Shown: positions 48,827 through 60,815, counted from the first letter of the stretch. The stretch is DNA of 64,000 bases from Symsagittifera roscoffensis (GCF_963678635.1 NC_087063.1:28337100-28401099), one strand, 5' to 3'. Notes: a model not told the origin generated them from the letters alone. Translations and numbers: made by a program.

Positions 48827-49479
48827 AATGGAGGGAGATTATCCGTCAACGGACTGTACTCGATCGCAGGCGTGGACTGGTTGATAGCAGCTGGCATAAA
48901 CTTCAGCTCCACAACCGCCTTAAGATTTGCTGATTTTGAGGGACTGCCCTCAAACAATACAATGGGTCAGTAAATGCAAGACCTTTGCAGGATGTAAAAC
49001 TAAATCATGATGAAGGAAGTCGAGAAGAAAGGCCCGGATGATTTCTGACAACGAGGGCACCAATAGGACAACACGTCAAAATGTTCACGCAGATACGAGC
49101 ACCCCCAGGTCTCGTAAAAGATAGAGCATACCCGAAACAAGTGACTCAGGAAGACGATGTTCAGAGATATGGTGGAAGGAAGACAATTAGGAAAGACGAG
49201 ACCAACTTTGCAGCGTATGACAAAGCAGAAATGAGAAAAGCAAAGATTATGGTAGTCGTGAACTCAGACTTCGTACACACCTCCAAGTCTCTGTTTTGGC
49301 CTGACGTTATAATGTCGACCTGGACCTAATGCAGTTGGTGTCAATGGCCATCGGGGTACAAGGACAGGCGGAAATGAACGAATGACCATCTACACAGTAG
49401 GGGCTTCCTGAGCAGACTCAGAGAGCCTACGACCGCCGAAGACGCAGTATGGCCAGCTATAAGGGATATCCTCGAATCG
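48827..49479 (+). other. Degenerate stretch between SGNH and the 3' coding block
   Basis: Stops in all plus frames at short intervals. Fragments such as V-N-G-L-Y-S-I-A-G-V-D-W-L-I-A-A-G suggest old coding sequence. An 82-codon frame at 49081-49329 shows no recognisable feature. Confidence 0.45.
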
Positions 49480-51228
49480 ATGGGTGAAGTAGTAGACACC
49501 CTGAAAGAAGGTGCCTTGAAGCTTGTATACGCGATGGTGGCGTTGCTCTCGGAAGGGAAATATGATGTGACCATATCTGCCCCAAATCGCGGAATAGAGA
49601 TGAAGAACCTAAGACCACTTAGGGCGGAATTACCCGCGTTGTGGTCTGACATCTCGAATGCGATGCGAGGATTTAAGGACTACTTACTACACATGTTAGT
49701 GTTAGACGGCGTACTGGGGTTGGAACTGTCCAACTTCAGTCGACAACTTAACCTGAAAGCAGGAATTGACAGTGACCATCGAGTAATTGTAGCGATGTCA
49801 AACGATTTATGGTTCCGAGGAATGGAAGTAAAGGAGGAAGGAGAGAGAAGGAAGTATTCCAAGGAGACGAGAGCTCACTTGGAAGCGATGGTTTTGAGAA
49901 CAAAACCAGAGGCTAACAAGTGGCTGCACTTGATTCCTCGAATTGCCGCATTGGGCACGGACGCTTTCGAGCGAGGCCCAGTGATTATCAGGAAAATCCA
50001 CAACCAAACTGGTGAAAGAGGTAAACTTGGCCGAAAATGCTGAAAAGAAACAGGCCGAGTTCGTAAACAGGGTGTGCCAAGTTACCTTGGAAGCTTTCTG
50101 GACACAGAATGTAAAGGAAGAAAAAGGCTTTGACCGGACTGATAAAAGAATACCTCCAAGCAGTCGTAGAAGTATCGATCGTTGAATTACTAGCCCTGTT
50201 CGTGACGTTTGGAGCAGAGAACTTCGTGAGAGGACCAGCGATACTGCTCACCGAAGGAGTGCAGAAATTGCGACCAGATGGACTTCTAACGTTGATTGCG
50301 CTAACACATGGAAACTTGGGAGGATTGATGAATTTCACACGCTATCCGGAGCAGATGAGGGAGAACGTGAGGAAATTCGACGTGAGGCAATCCACGGATT
50401 CCTTGAATAAGATAAGAGATCTGCGACATACTCTTATCTAATACCTCCTGCTGCAGAATCGCTTTGGGACAGGAGAGAATGAAACGACTCAGAAGGAGGA
50501 AGACGTGCGACGTCATGCTGGGGGACCTGAGCTTAGCTATGAGGACCGATCCCTTAGCATTGATCAGAGGAGCCACGGGTTTCGTGACAGTGATATAAGG
50601 TCCGGCAGTCACGTTTGCGTTCCCTGACGTTAAGGTGGAGGCGTACAGGAGGTCGGTGTTGCACTTGAACCTCATATCAGCAGTGGACGGAAGTGCACTT
50701 AACTGGTGTGAGCAACACGCACTACGAGAATTGATAAAGGAGAAGTTGTTATTCGTGAAGATATCAGAGCCGCAGATGACCCTCACAAACTTTGATGATC
50801 ACTTCCGTGACAGGATGGGAGAAGTGGATAGAGGGCACATTGAGGTATTCCCGAAGCTCTAGAATCTAAGACCCTACGATAAAACAAACGGCGAAGTCAC
50901 AAGAATTCCTCGACTGACTGCAGCGTACCATAAATTGGGAGAAGGAAAGAAGGGCTGGGGTAATTACAAGAAATTGCCAGAAGAGATCCCCGAATTTCCT
51001 TTGATCAGAAGGATGTTGCTCGCAGCAGACTCCATAGTAGAAACCCCTAGGCTGAGAGCCTTTGAGACTAATAAAAGGAGGGTAGCGAAGTTCTCCGAGA
51101 TGATGGACCCGTGCTTTGTGGGCAGAAACGCCGCAGTGCTGCAGTATACGGAGTTTGCTTACACGGATGAAGCAACGAGGAGACGAATGAACAATACAAC
51201 GACTCCGAATGGGCGAAATGAGATTTGA
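49480..51228 (+). pseudogene. Unidentified 3' ORF block, N-terminal part
   Basis: Open pieces on the plus strand at 49480-50043 (187 codons), 50130-50441 and 50635-51228 (same frame, one TAG at 50860-50862). The composition is that of a real helical protein with balanced charge and few low-complexity runs. It lies in the position where retroviral-like elements carry env, but I see no signal peptide, no furin-like site and no strong membrane anchor. The 50160-50230 segment is moderately hydrophobic but interrupted by charges. I recognise no family. It is probably one part of a large polyprotein continued at 51209-55505. Confidence 0.55.
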
Positions 51229-54200
51229 CGAGGAATGGGCGAAACTAGATCTAGTGCCTATGATCATGAGAGGCAAGGCTCACTTACCAGAAGCCTCCCT
51301 AATCTTAACGAGTGCAAAACCAGAGTTAACTGTGGGAGGAACACTACAGATTATAATCATGCTAGCACCCTTTGGCTGTGAAGAAGTCAAGGTAGTTCAG
51401 GGAGAGAAGGAAAATCAGTCAGCTGGCAGACTAGCTCTACCGAAATTTCCAGATGGAGCAAACGATGAACAGCAAGGGCCCTCATGTTCAGGAAAAAATC
51501 CAAGACGAGACGATGAACAGGGAGGAAGCCGTCAATCGGAAGAAAGTCGAGAAAGAGGACGATAAGGCTTCGACAGGCGGGATGTCCAGCCTGGACTTCA
51601 ACTTCCTCAGCGACTTTGGAAACCGCACGGACACGTTGAAAGCGACGACTGAGCCGGCAGACGAGGGAACTTCCACGCTTGAACCTTCGTCGGCCTTTAT
51701 GGAATTGAAACGAAACTTGACGGAGAGTAGCTCTTCGAGCAATTCTAAAAACACCAAACAAAAACTCTTGATGGAATCACCAAGGAGAAGAAGAATTGAA
51801 GGCACTGCCAGAGTACCTTTCTTGGGAACGTTGCCCGATGAAGAGTGGGAAGTGCATCATAGAGACCGTGAAAATAGGATGGTATGTAGAATGGACAGAG
51901 TTGCCTTGATGGAAGGGATCTGGACAGTAATTCAGAGCTTTGTGACCCAGTCTGCTTTGAAAATAGGTCTCAACCGACCACAAATGCGGTAAGTCCTTAC
52001 AAACTCGACGAGTGTGAAGGGAGATTGAGCGAGTTGCTGATTGACTCGGCCAATGACGAAAGTGAGGCAAACTCTCCTATAAAGATGACGCCGCAAGAAG
52101 ACAAGGGAGAAGTGGTATATTTGTCAAGAACCCGAAAGGTAACGATGCGGTCAAAGATGATGATTGACAGGATTAACAAAATGAAAACGAAAATTGGCAG
52201 CAAAATGACATTGAGGAAGGCTGAAAAAACAATGATGGATTCCGAAATCTCGACAAAAGCTGTCAACTCAGCCAAAAGAAAATGTGTTGAAGAAGCCATG
52301 GACATAGGTCAGGGTGATAATCGATTGCCTGGCACAGACAGGATGTTGACTAACGTAGCGATGGTGGCACCCATTCACATGGCAAGATTAAAATCAGCCA
52401 GTTACAAAACCAAGAGGAGTGACCACACTCTGACTGGAGCGACGTTAGAAATGGAGATACTTAGCCAAGGCGGGGAGAATACCGTTAAAGATTTCAAACC
52501 GTCTCCCATGAATCACGGAAAGGGAAGCGACAAAGGACAGCTAGTCCCAGTAAAATATAACCAAATGACAGTATCGGAAACTGTATCGATTGATGAACCC
52601 GCCGGTGGATACATGGAGATATTGGAATACAGAAACTCGGCCAGAAGGCACTTAATTGCACTGGAAGACAAAAGTGTTATGGAAGGTTATTTGGAGACGA
52701 TGATGCAAGGCACTACCCTGAAACAGAAGGCATATAGAACTCTGGTATCGTCTGAGATGCACGCAGAAACGATAGAGCAATTGATGAGCCTTCCTTGGAG
52801 AGTAGTAGTGTTACGATACTTCGAAGAAGAGATGAGAACCACTCCGAAGATACACGCTCGGGTAGCGATACCCTATGTGAGAACAGAGTTACAACTGAGG
52901 TTCGCTTGGTGCATGATTAGACTGACACGTGGGGAATATAATCCGGAAGAAAGAAAAGAAAAGGTGTTCTTAATGACGAGTCTGATAACCCAAGAAGGAG
53001 CGGCAGTAGCGTGCGCGAAGCGGAGAGACGCTCTCTGTTTCATTTAATTTATGAAAGAACAAATTTCAGTGCCAGCATTGAACACTTGCGTCAAGATGCT
53101 AAGAGAAGGTAATGAACGAGCGAAAGCGTTGCTCTTACTAGCACTTTTGGACATCCATAAGAGTATGCCGATGCGAGTAAACATGAAGGAGCCTGTGGAG
53201 CTGGAACCGATGAAAAAGATTGCCGAAATAAGGAGATTAGCTAACAAGGAGATGAGGCTCTCGAAAGAATCTATGGGAGCACTGCCGAAATCCAGCGAAT
53301 ACTGTGGACCGATCAGGAAGAAATCATACAGTTACGTATCCGGGATTGTGGGGATGTCGTACAACCCTTTCATAAATGAAGACATACGCGATTGCTTCTT
53401 TGATTACGAGCAGGCAGTGTTGCTAAGATTCTGGACGTCAATAAATGCAACGATAAGAAGCGCTGCTAATCAGCAGACCGAGCTGGGACTAGTCATAGAG
53501 GAAAGTGTGACTGCACCTTCAGTACCAAAGTCTGACAACCGTGTGGAGTTTGGATTGGGACTCTCTGACAAAATACTAAGAACGAGTTCGATGGTGGTGT
53601 GGGAACTGATAAAGCCATCATGGTGTCCGATTCCTAAGGCCGATTCGATATTGCGTGCGACACAAGACGTGCAGAGGGAACTGATTTCAGACTGTAACTT
53701 GCGTGACTTGAACATCATTTACAATTTGATGATGACAGCTTCTAAGAGCAACGGAGAAGACAAAATAGAGTTGCCTGGCTGTGGACCAGAGGACTAGGTC
53801 GAACCTGCTAGCTGTCTGGCAGAGGTCTGTGGACTGGAAGGTCACACCTGTGGAGGTCTGGATTGCGTTAAGACCCTGGAGAAACAACACAAGCAATTGA
53901 CGATATTGTTTGGGAACATTGTCATGAAAGCAAAACCGGAAACGGAACTAATTGCAGATTGCCATGGAGAAACCGAGTTGAATCTAGTGACTGCACTAGG
54001 ATTCTACAGAGTGTTTGGTTCTTCAGAGTCGCTATTGAATCTAGAAAAAAAGCATGAGATGGTCACGACTAACATTGTAGAAGTGTTTCCGGGAGTTTTG
54101 CAAACCGAGCAGAAATATATTGGAAAGTGGAGAGAAGCGATCAAGGCGGAAATGAACATCAGGCACAGTGAAACCTATCGTAGACCGACGGGAGCGAGAT

Positions 54201-54661
54201 ATTTAGTTGGATCAACTTTAGCTCCAATGTGCAAGAGCAGATACCCAGAGCATTTTGTAGCGGTGGATGTGAAAAGTACGAGAACGATCGTAGATCAAGC
54301 CTTCTCAGTGCCAAAATGCGTAAGACTAGCAAAAATGTCAGAGAAATCTTACGAGTTACTGTGTAAAATGTTCTCAGCAGTTCCGGAGAGAACCAAATAG
54401 GAATTAGAATTGATACTGGGAAAGAAGTTCATGGGATACGCCGGTGGAAACTCCAGTGACTTTGAAAGACAGAAGCAAAAAGGATCAACAGTCACAGATT
54501 ACAATGCAGTAGACGAGAATGAAGAAGTCCACCGAGTGATAATGGAAGTGGAGTCGCTACTGGAAGCTTCGGGAAAGCGTAATTGGAGGAGCATCATGTC
54601 GACACATGATGAGTTCCCCTGGATGAACAGTCACAGATCACAATGCAGTAGACGAGAATGA
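51209..54661 (+). pseudogene. Unidentified 3' ORF block, central part (about 1,100 codons)
   Basis: 51209-51565 and 51453-51992 overlap in two frames, with a Ser/Glu/Lys-rich disordered middle. From about 51968 a single frame runs to 54661 (about 900 codons) with only three internal stops (53045, 53795, 54398) and no frameshift. Between the last two a Cys-rich patch reads S-C-L-A-E-V-C-G-L-E-G-H-T-C-G-G-L-D-C (about 53810), which could bind zinc. The protein is mostly helical and charged. I cannot assign a family. Keeping one frame for 2.7 kb is striking next to the heavily broken gag-pol. Confidence 0.55.
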
Positions 54662-54762
54662 AGAAGTCAACTGAGTGATAATGGAAGTGGAGCCGCTACT
54701 GGAAGCTTCGGGAAAGCGTATTTGGAGGAGCATCATGTCGACACATGATGAGTTCCCCTGCC
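54488..54762 (+). repeat. 139-bp tandem duplication inside the 3' ORF
   Basis: The segment starting AACAGTCACAGATTACAATG at 54488 is repeated at 54627 with a few differences, an offset of 139 bases. As 139 is not a multiple of three, it shifts the reading frame, which explains why the open frame changes between 54661 and 54675. Confidence 0.9.
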
Positions 54763-55505
54763 ATTGCTTGCTACAAACATGGTGGTACCCCGGGCGTAGT
54801 AATCCGGTGTTGATCTGGGACTGTGGAGAGCTGCTCTCCATGGGTTTACCAGATTCATCACAGCCCATAACGATAGTGATAGTGGGAGTTATGATGGCGA
54901 TACGATGCCTGGAAGCTCATGTAAAAGAGAACAAAAGACAAGAAATTCTTACGAAAGAACAATTGCAGGAATTGGATTGTCTAAAAGATTTAGATCTTTT
55001 GGAGACAACGTGCAAAATCTTGAACATCCCGATGAAAGTGAAAAAGATATGGGCCAGGAGACGACTGATGCCATGGTTCAGAGCGAACATGTCTGCATGG
55101 TTGCACGACTAAGCCAAGAAGCATATGTCGAAACAAAGCAGAGTGTACAGTGCGTATCAGCTGGACTTTGGAGCAGAAGCTTTCAAGCGAGCTTTTGTAA
55201 CTCATCGGATTGCAGTAACCACTGCAGTGAAGAGAACTTCTAGGACAAGTGAAAGTGACGGAATGGAAAAAGAAGAGATGTTGAAGGAAGACTTGGAGAG
55301 AAACGTGATGTTGTGCCTCCACAACAGCGTCTGCCGGAACAGAGAAACTAACGTTGATCCTCTACCTTGTTGCAAACAAAGAGTAGAAGAGCAGAAGTGT
55401 TGGAGGACTGCCTCCAACAGCGTCAGAATAGCTACCGACGTGTTGCAAGACACTGAGACGGAAAGTGCGGAGTCAATGTTGCAGGAGGATGAGAGGGAAC
55501 ATTGA
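54675..55505 (+). pseudogene. Unidentified 3' ORF block, C-terminal part
   Basis: Continues the 3' block in a new frame after the 139-bp duplication, open to 55505 except for TAA at 55110-55112. It includes a short hydrophobic stretch, P-I-T-I-V-I-V-G-V-M-M-A-I (about 54870), a charged helical part and a Cys-rich end (C-L-H-N-S-V-C...C-C-K-Q-R-V-E-E-Q-K-C). No family recognised. Confidence 0.5.
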
Positions 55506-55524
55506 CAAATAGCCGGAAAACAAG

Positions 55525-55776
55525 ATGCAAAAAGAAAGAAGATTAGAAGAATTTAGAAGTTTTAGAACTTCGAAACGACGAAAACAAAGAAAGAGACAAA
55601 GAAGCGACGAAAAAGAAGATGTTAAAACTCAGACTTGTTTTGTGTGGGTGAGAAAAACTCAAATGAGAAACGAAGCAACTAAGTTTGCAATTGAAACTGA
55701 AGAGAAAACATTTAGTTGCGTTTTGAAGATTAAAGAATTTGTTGCATTTATAAATTGGCATTATGATTTTAGTTAG
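55525..55776 (+). CDS. Small basic ORF near the 3' end of the element, hypothetical
   Basis: An 83-codon frame from a real ATG, 20 bases after the previous block ends. Its first 30 residues are very basic (S-K-R-R-K-Q-R-K-R-Q-R), which could act as a nuclear-localisation or RNA-binding patch, followed by an ordinary C-terminal half. It may instead be a chance frame in purine-rich sequence. Confidence 0.25.
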   Translation: MQKERRLEEFRSFRTSKRRKQRKRQRSDEKEDVKTQTCFVWVRKTQMRNEATKFAIETEEKTFSCVLKIKEFVAFINWHYDFS

Positions 55777-56334
55777 TGGCCATAGAGACACTTACTATTT
55801 ATTTAGAGTGGAGAGTATATTAAATATTCCAGCCTGCATGATTGTTTTTAATCAACTAAGACGACTGATCACTTTGTGGTGACATGAAACGCTTGGGTAA
55901 TCTCTTGAAGAGGGAGATTATTTCATTGTTCCTTCTGACCACCGAGTTCCCAAATTTTAATATTCAGGACCAGTAACAACTAAATTTCCGAAGGGAAGAA
56001 GCATAGTAGGATAATTTTAGTTTGTTGGTTGGCAGGACTGTCCTGTGTCCCAACACTTTTCTAACCTAGGAGAAAAAAATTTAAACCGGGACATAGATGT
56101 TAGAAGTCGGAAAAATATTTTATCTTATGTTATATCCTCGGAAGTGCAGATTAGTGAAAGAATTTGGAAGGCTATAATAGTGTAGTATGATACCATTTAT
56201 TTTTTGCAATGAGTCGATGTGACGTGGATAAAAGTGTTTACATGCATTTTGTAAATTCTGTTCGATGGCACTGTACCATTTTGATGAAGACTACAGGACT
56301 CAATGAGGAAACTGACCGGGCTGTCCGGGGAGTA
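55777..56334 (+). other. 3' non-coding region before the 3' LTR
   Basis: No coding frame supported. It ends in TGTCCGGGGAG (56322-56332), two bases before the LTR. The G/A-rich part is the best candidate for the polypurine tract that primes plus-strand synthesis. Confidence 0.5.
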
Positions 56335-57196
56335 TGTGGCATTCGACCAGATTGGTCAAAATGCAATTTCGCATTCGAATTTTTATTGGAACTTCTAACC
56401 GAGAAGATTGACGATTTTTATGGATTGGTGTCACTAATTGAACGATTAGACGAATCGGGAGGAGTTAGTTTTGACTAACATGCTAATTTTTTAAATTTTC
56501 GATTTTTATTATTTCGCACACACTGAATCTGCGGAATCAGAACAACAGTAGTCTCAACAACGGAAAAACGACAGCAGATTGAGGTTGTGACTAAAAATTG
56601 TCAGAAACCACTCCGAGTTGTCGCTACAATCGTTACTGAGCTTCTCACAAGAACAAGGAAGGGTGTTGGGACGACGTGTCCAGCCTTCCTAGAAGAAATA
56701 AGAGCGTTATTTCTCCAGATTTTAGAATCCGGAGGGGTCTCAGGAGAGAACTGTAACGCGTTATTTTAACAACTTTCAGCTTCCTGGAATGTCTTGAGTT
56801 GAATTTAATTAATATTAAAAACATTTTCAGATCATGAGAAGCTAGGAGTTGGGGGAAGGGGTTGATCCATCATCGATGGAAATGATGATTTTTATCTACT
56901 AAACAAAAGCAATCGTAATATAGTAAATAAGTAAAAGCCCTGATTTTAGGAGTGAACTCGTGGTCTGGGGATACTGATATCCAGCCATGAGCTCACTGCT
57001 TTGCAGGTAATTCAACTAATTAGAGCGTTCTGATCGAAGCCGGAAACAGTAACGTTTTTTTGCCGACCCGATGTTAGAAAGAACTGGCTTTGGCAGAGAC
57101 GGTGAAAAGCATGTAGAGCTGTGTTTGGACGCTATTCTGTCGTTTTAGAACCTAGCTTTATTTTTCGTTGATATCTACTTCCGGGCGAATGTTACA
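56335..57196 (+). repeat. 3' LTR of the giant element
   Basis: 862 bp starting TGTGGCATTCG and ending CGAATGTTACA. It is colinear with the 5' LTR but about 12 percent different at its left end and shorter through small deletions, the largest around 56500. It contains the ATCCGGAGGGGTCTCAGGA motif near 56726. Confidence 0.93.
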
Positions 57197-57964
57197 AACG
57201 CGTTGATTTTTCTACGTCCGCTGCTTCTACGTCGCTGTTTTTTCAATGTGATTCTTTCACAAACTGAACTGGATTCATGAATTTATTTGATTACAACACT
57301 TCGAAAAAAATCTTTCAGAGATAAAATTTGGGCAAAAATTATTGCCACTCACTAACCCGGATCATAACAAGAATACGACAGAAGAACTTTCAATTTCAGT
57401 AGTAGTGGTAGTAAAATTAAGTAAAGTTTATGGGAACAAAATCTACCCAAGGGTTTGGTAGTTCAATTATTTGAATATTAACATCAATTTTGAGTTGCAA
57501 GTTCTTAAATCAGTTTAAAAAAGATGTGAAATCAGCAAACAATAGCTCGACAACTGAAAATTTCCTAGAAAAAAGCAAAGTTCCTGAACAAAATCAAACT
57601 CCAAGTCATCGTTGTCAAGGATAGCCAGTTACTGTGCATGATACACTGAATGTTCCGAGCACATTCTTAGTGAATAAGAGTTGCTTTTTTCCTTCAACTT
57701 AGTCTGTTAGGCTAATCTGTGATTTAATAACAAATTTTTATTTTCTAATGTGACAGAAGATAATTTGCAGTTATGGGTTTTAGAACCAAAACACACCTGC
57801 TGTTGATTAGATATACAATCTTCAAAAATATTCAAATGTGGTGTTTTTTGATGTTTATAACAAAAAAAATTGGCTCCGAAACTAAGAGAAGGTGTAAACT
57901 TGATTGATAAAGAAAAAAATGAGTCATTGGGGTTGAAAGAAAACCGAAATTTAACGTTGCGAGT
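57197..57964. other. Right flank of the giant element
   Basis: The first 40 bases (AACGCGTTGATTTTTCTACG onward) continue the interrupted X element, resembling 62988-63030. After that no repeat or gene could be assigned. The minus-strand frame at 57707-58039 is not convincing. Confidence 0.5.
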
Positions 57965-58700
57965 AAAAAAAAGCGTTGAATAATTTGTGTTATAATTTAA
58001 ACAAAACAAAAGTTTTTGATTTCTTGGAACGAATAACACTCAACATTGGCAACACTTTTTCTGTTTATAACAAAAAACACTCATGGGTGATTGTAAATAA
58101 AAGAATGAACAAATCAGAAAATGACATTGTTCAATCTATCAGTAATCTTCATGGATTAAAATTTTTTTCCCCAAGGATTAGCTACAAAGACTCGAATCGA
58201 ATACCTCATCAGTGACTATGAAACAAACAGAAACGAATTTTTTTTTGTTACACCTTATAAAACGGACCATTTGCATACTTAATGTTTATTTTTTTCTTGT
58301 CGAAATTTCTTGCCGAAATTTATTTATAATTTCAACCAGAAAAATTACCGTAAATCAGAGTTGTGTAAAACTGTTTCCGCTCTTCCTTGGTTTCATTTTT
58401 ACCAATGCGTAGACAAACAAAACATGATTCTATAGATGATATCTTTAATTTCTAACGCTCTTCACCAACTTGCCCCAATAAAAAAGATATTTGCATCTTC
58501 AAAACTAAAAAGATGATGGAAAAGGAATGGCTTGATTCAAAAAGCAAAGAAAAATCTGAACACTAAGCAAGATAATCAAAATCAAAGCACCGAAGATAAT
58601 GGGCAGAACTATCGTATTTGCCGTGAACAATTGACAGCCTAACCAAAGATAAACAAGAAACATGTCCGCTAGGTGTCTTCCAACTTCTGAACACAATTCA
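57965..58700. repeat. B unit, copy 1
   Basis: Aligns with 60815-61450. The plus-strand frame (57976-58215) and a minus-strand frame (58505-58696) are both partly shared. The minus frame holds a long hydrophobic stretch (V-L-P-I-I-F-G-A-L-I-L-I-I-L-L-S-V) ending shortly before a stop. It may be a repeated exon or a retroelement part. No family assigned. Confidence 0.7.
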
Positions 58701-59109
58701 GCGAAAAAGGAAATTTATCAACCAAGTTTGTGGTTCCTGTTCAAGCAGCAGCAGAATAACGATCTGATATACTAGTTAAGGCTGAACTTCCACCCCTCCA
58801 TATTCAGCATATAACAGTGAAGCAATGTTATGATGTACTTCGAGAATTAATTTTCAAAAACTTCTGGGAACTTTTACGGTACCCATGGGCGGATTTAGGG
58901 TTTTTCTGAGGGCGGGGGGAGATGCGTATTTTCAAAAAATTTTGAATGCTTGTTGACCTGTTTTTTAGGTCGACCAAATTGTTTTTCCAGTTCTCCTAAA
59001 CCGCTATAAAGATCTTAAATTAAGACACTTTTTCAATCTGAACTAAAGCAAATGTCACACCCTAATTCAAAAAAAATGACCCATTGGATCCAAAAAATTA
59101 TCACCCTTT
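58701..59109. other. Gene-free spacer
   Basis: No gene or repeat could be supported. It includes a GGGCGGGGGGAG run near 58910. Confidence 0.4.
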
Positions 59110-59990
59110 TCCATTAGAGTGTGCATTCTCCAAATACTTTTTAAAGTTTTTTCATGCTCAAATAACAGAACATTTGAACAAACATCAAAAAATGACATAA
59201 TTTTATTTTGGATTTTTGCAAAGTTCTCAAACCAAGATGCATTGATTTATGTTAGAGAAAGTATTCGAAAAGAAATAGATTGTAAAAAAATTGTTTATGC
59301 AGCTTTATTGGATATTTCAAACGAATTTTACTCTATTTCACATAATATTTTAGAAAAAAAATTACACTGTATGAGACTTTCCATGGAAGCAAATGCATAA
59401 ACTAAAGATTTCCTTAATAAAGGTTTTTAAATGGTAAGAATGAATCGATTTTTTTAGACTAGATTGAAGTTAAAAGAGATGAGCCAGAAGGCGCTGTACT
59501 AGGTCAGTTGTTGTTCAAATTATTTATCAGTGATAAACAAATAGAATATCTCATGAATGAACAGTGGTGCAATATGCAGACGACCGTATGATATTTGCAT
59601 CATCCCTTATTTCAAATGATGCGTTGAATAACAAATGATGCCTTGAATTACAAAATACCTTGCTCAAACCCGCTAAACTTTTCGCCAAAAATTAGTTTAA
59701 TTTAAATGCATCAAAACCAGAATTTATATATTTTTTTCAAAAAAAATATAAACAGAATTTGAAAATGACGGACTTAGTATGAAAGATCAATACATAAATA
59801 GTTAGGTCTGATACTTGATTCTAATCTTTCGCTTCAATCTCAAACTAAAAATACAAAAAATGGCCTAAGGAATTGAAACGATAGTTACTATTGGAAAACA
59901 ACTTCACGCAATGTCTTTGATCGTTTCGCTTCATTGTTTAGTTTTAATTCATTTAGATTAAGCAGCAGTTTTTAGAGAAGTTTATGGCAA
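59110..59990 (+). pseudogene. Second LINE reverse transcriptase remnant
   Basis: The frame at 59119-59400 reads F-S-N-Q-D-A-L-I-Y-V, then the RT motif A segment A-L-L-D-I-S-N-E-F-Y-S-I-S-H-N-I-L (one catalytic Asp kept). In another frame E-P-E-G-A-V-L-G-Q-L-L-F corresponds to the PQGSVLGPLLF block (about 59485), followed by Q-Y-A-D-D-R-M-I-F at about 59570, the catalytic YADD. Its motifs differ from those of the LINE at 14150, so it is a different lineage. It is heavily decayed. Confidence 0.8.
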
Positions 59991-60055
59991 CTTCACGATA
60001 GTCTTGAAAAACAGTTGAACTGGGCTTTTTTCGGAAAAACAAATCGTATATTGGA

Positions 60056-60815
60056 GCTGAGAAAAAAGAATTGAATTGAAATATGCTACATATTTATATC
60101 AGTACCTTACTTACAAAAGGCCAGCTTTTACAAAAATCATTGAGGCTACCGACAGCGAATTATAGAGAAAATCACCGAAAACGGCAAAATTGTATTTGAT
60201 GACCACTGTTCAACTGCTTCTCTACATTTTTTTTTATCTGACGTCAAAAAATTGGAATTCGTTGACCAGTAAATTACAAAATTTTGTTATCACCGCAACC
60301 ATGTTCAAGAAAAAGTAAAACTGTTCTACATTACTGGAATAAGATTCAATCCTATATGATCATTTTTTTTGTAGGCGAAGTTAGGATACAGCCAAATTCT
60401 AAAAATGGAGAAAATGTTTTTGCTTTAAAAAAACTGCAACCCAATTCATAGTTATAGACAGAAGCGAAGCGGAGCAACTCTTACGGTACAAAAAATAAAA
60501 CAACAAATTGTTATGTCAAAAAAATTAGCAAAATTGCAATATTCTTACTTTTTACCAATCAGTTACATGTTTTTGCAGAGTAACTAAGATCAATTTGTTC
60601 TATATTACACTTCATTATTATGAAAAATCATTTTGACACACTCAAAACACAGGCAGCTGGACCATTTGTGAAAAAAACAAGTAATCAGAAGTTCAAAAAG
60701 ATCATAGTAACCGAGGTTACAGTCAGGAGTCCCTTCATCACGTATTCCAGTCACAATCCTTGGGGTTTTCTAAATATGGAAGAGATAATGATAAACGAAG
60801 ATGACAAGTGTAAAA
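60056..60815 (-). repeat. A unit, copy 2
   Basis: 60056-60355 matches 61455-61756, and 60361-60815 matches 24200-25030 and 61760-62180. It shows the empty hAT site (TAATCAGAAG at about 60687). There is no adjacent X coding sequence here. Confidence 0.85.

Larger units (their letters stand above)
25819..57196 (+). mobile_element. Giant Ty3/gypsy-type LTR retrotransposon, about 31.4 kb, inactive
   Basis: Two LTRs (25819-26735 and 56335-57196) begin TGTG[AG]CATTCG and end CGAATGTTACA and enclose gag, protease, RT, RNase H, integrase, a tail ORF, an SGNH-type ORF and a large unidentified 3' coding region, all on the plus strand. The order RT-RNH-IN, the YVDD site and the GPY/F module point to Ty3/gypsy. 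The left flank ends in CTTGGAAC and the right flank starts AACGCGTTGATT. X copy 2 at 62985-63005 carries the uninterrupted CTTGGAACGCGTTGATT, so the insertion site is seen directly. AAC is duplicated (four bases if one mismatch is allowed). The core is tandemly duplicated internally (32221-40948 and 40944-48081). Many stops and frameshifts show that it is dead. Confidence 0.92.

Noticed and set aside
54675..55112. Envelope glycoprotein in the 3' block
   Set aside because: Only a 13-residue hydrophobic stretch, with no signal peptide, fusion peptide or cleavage site recognisable.
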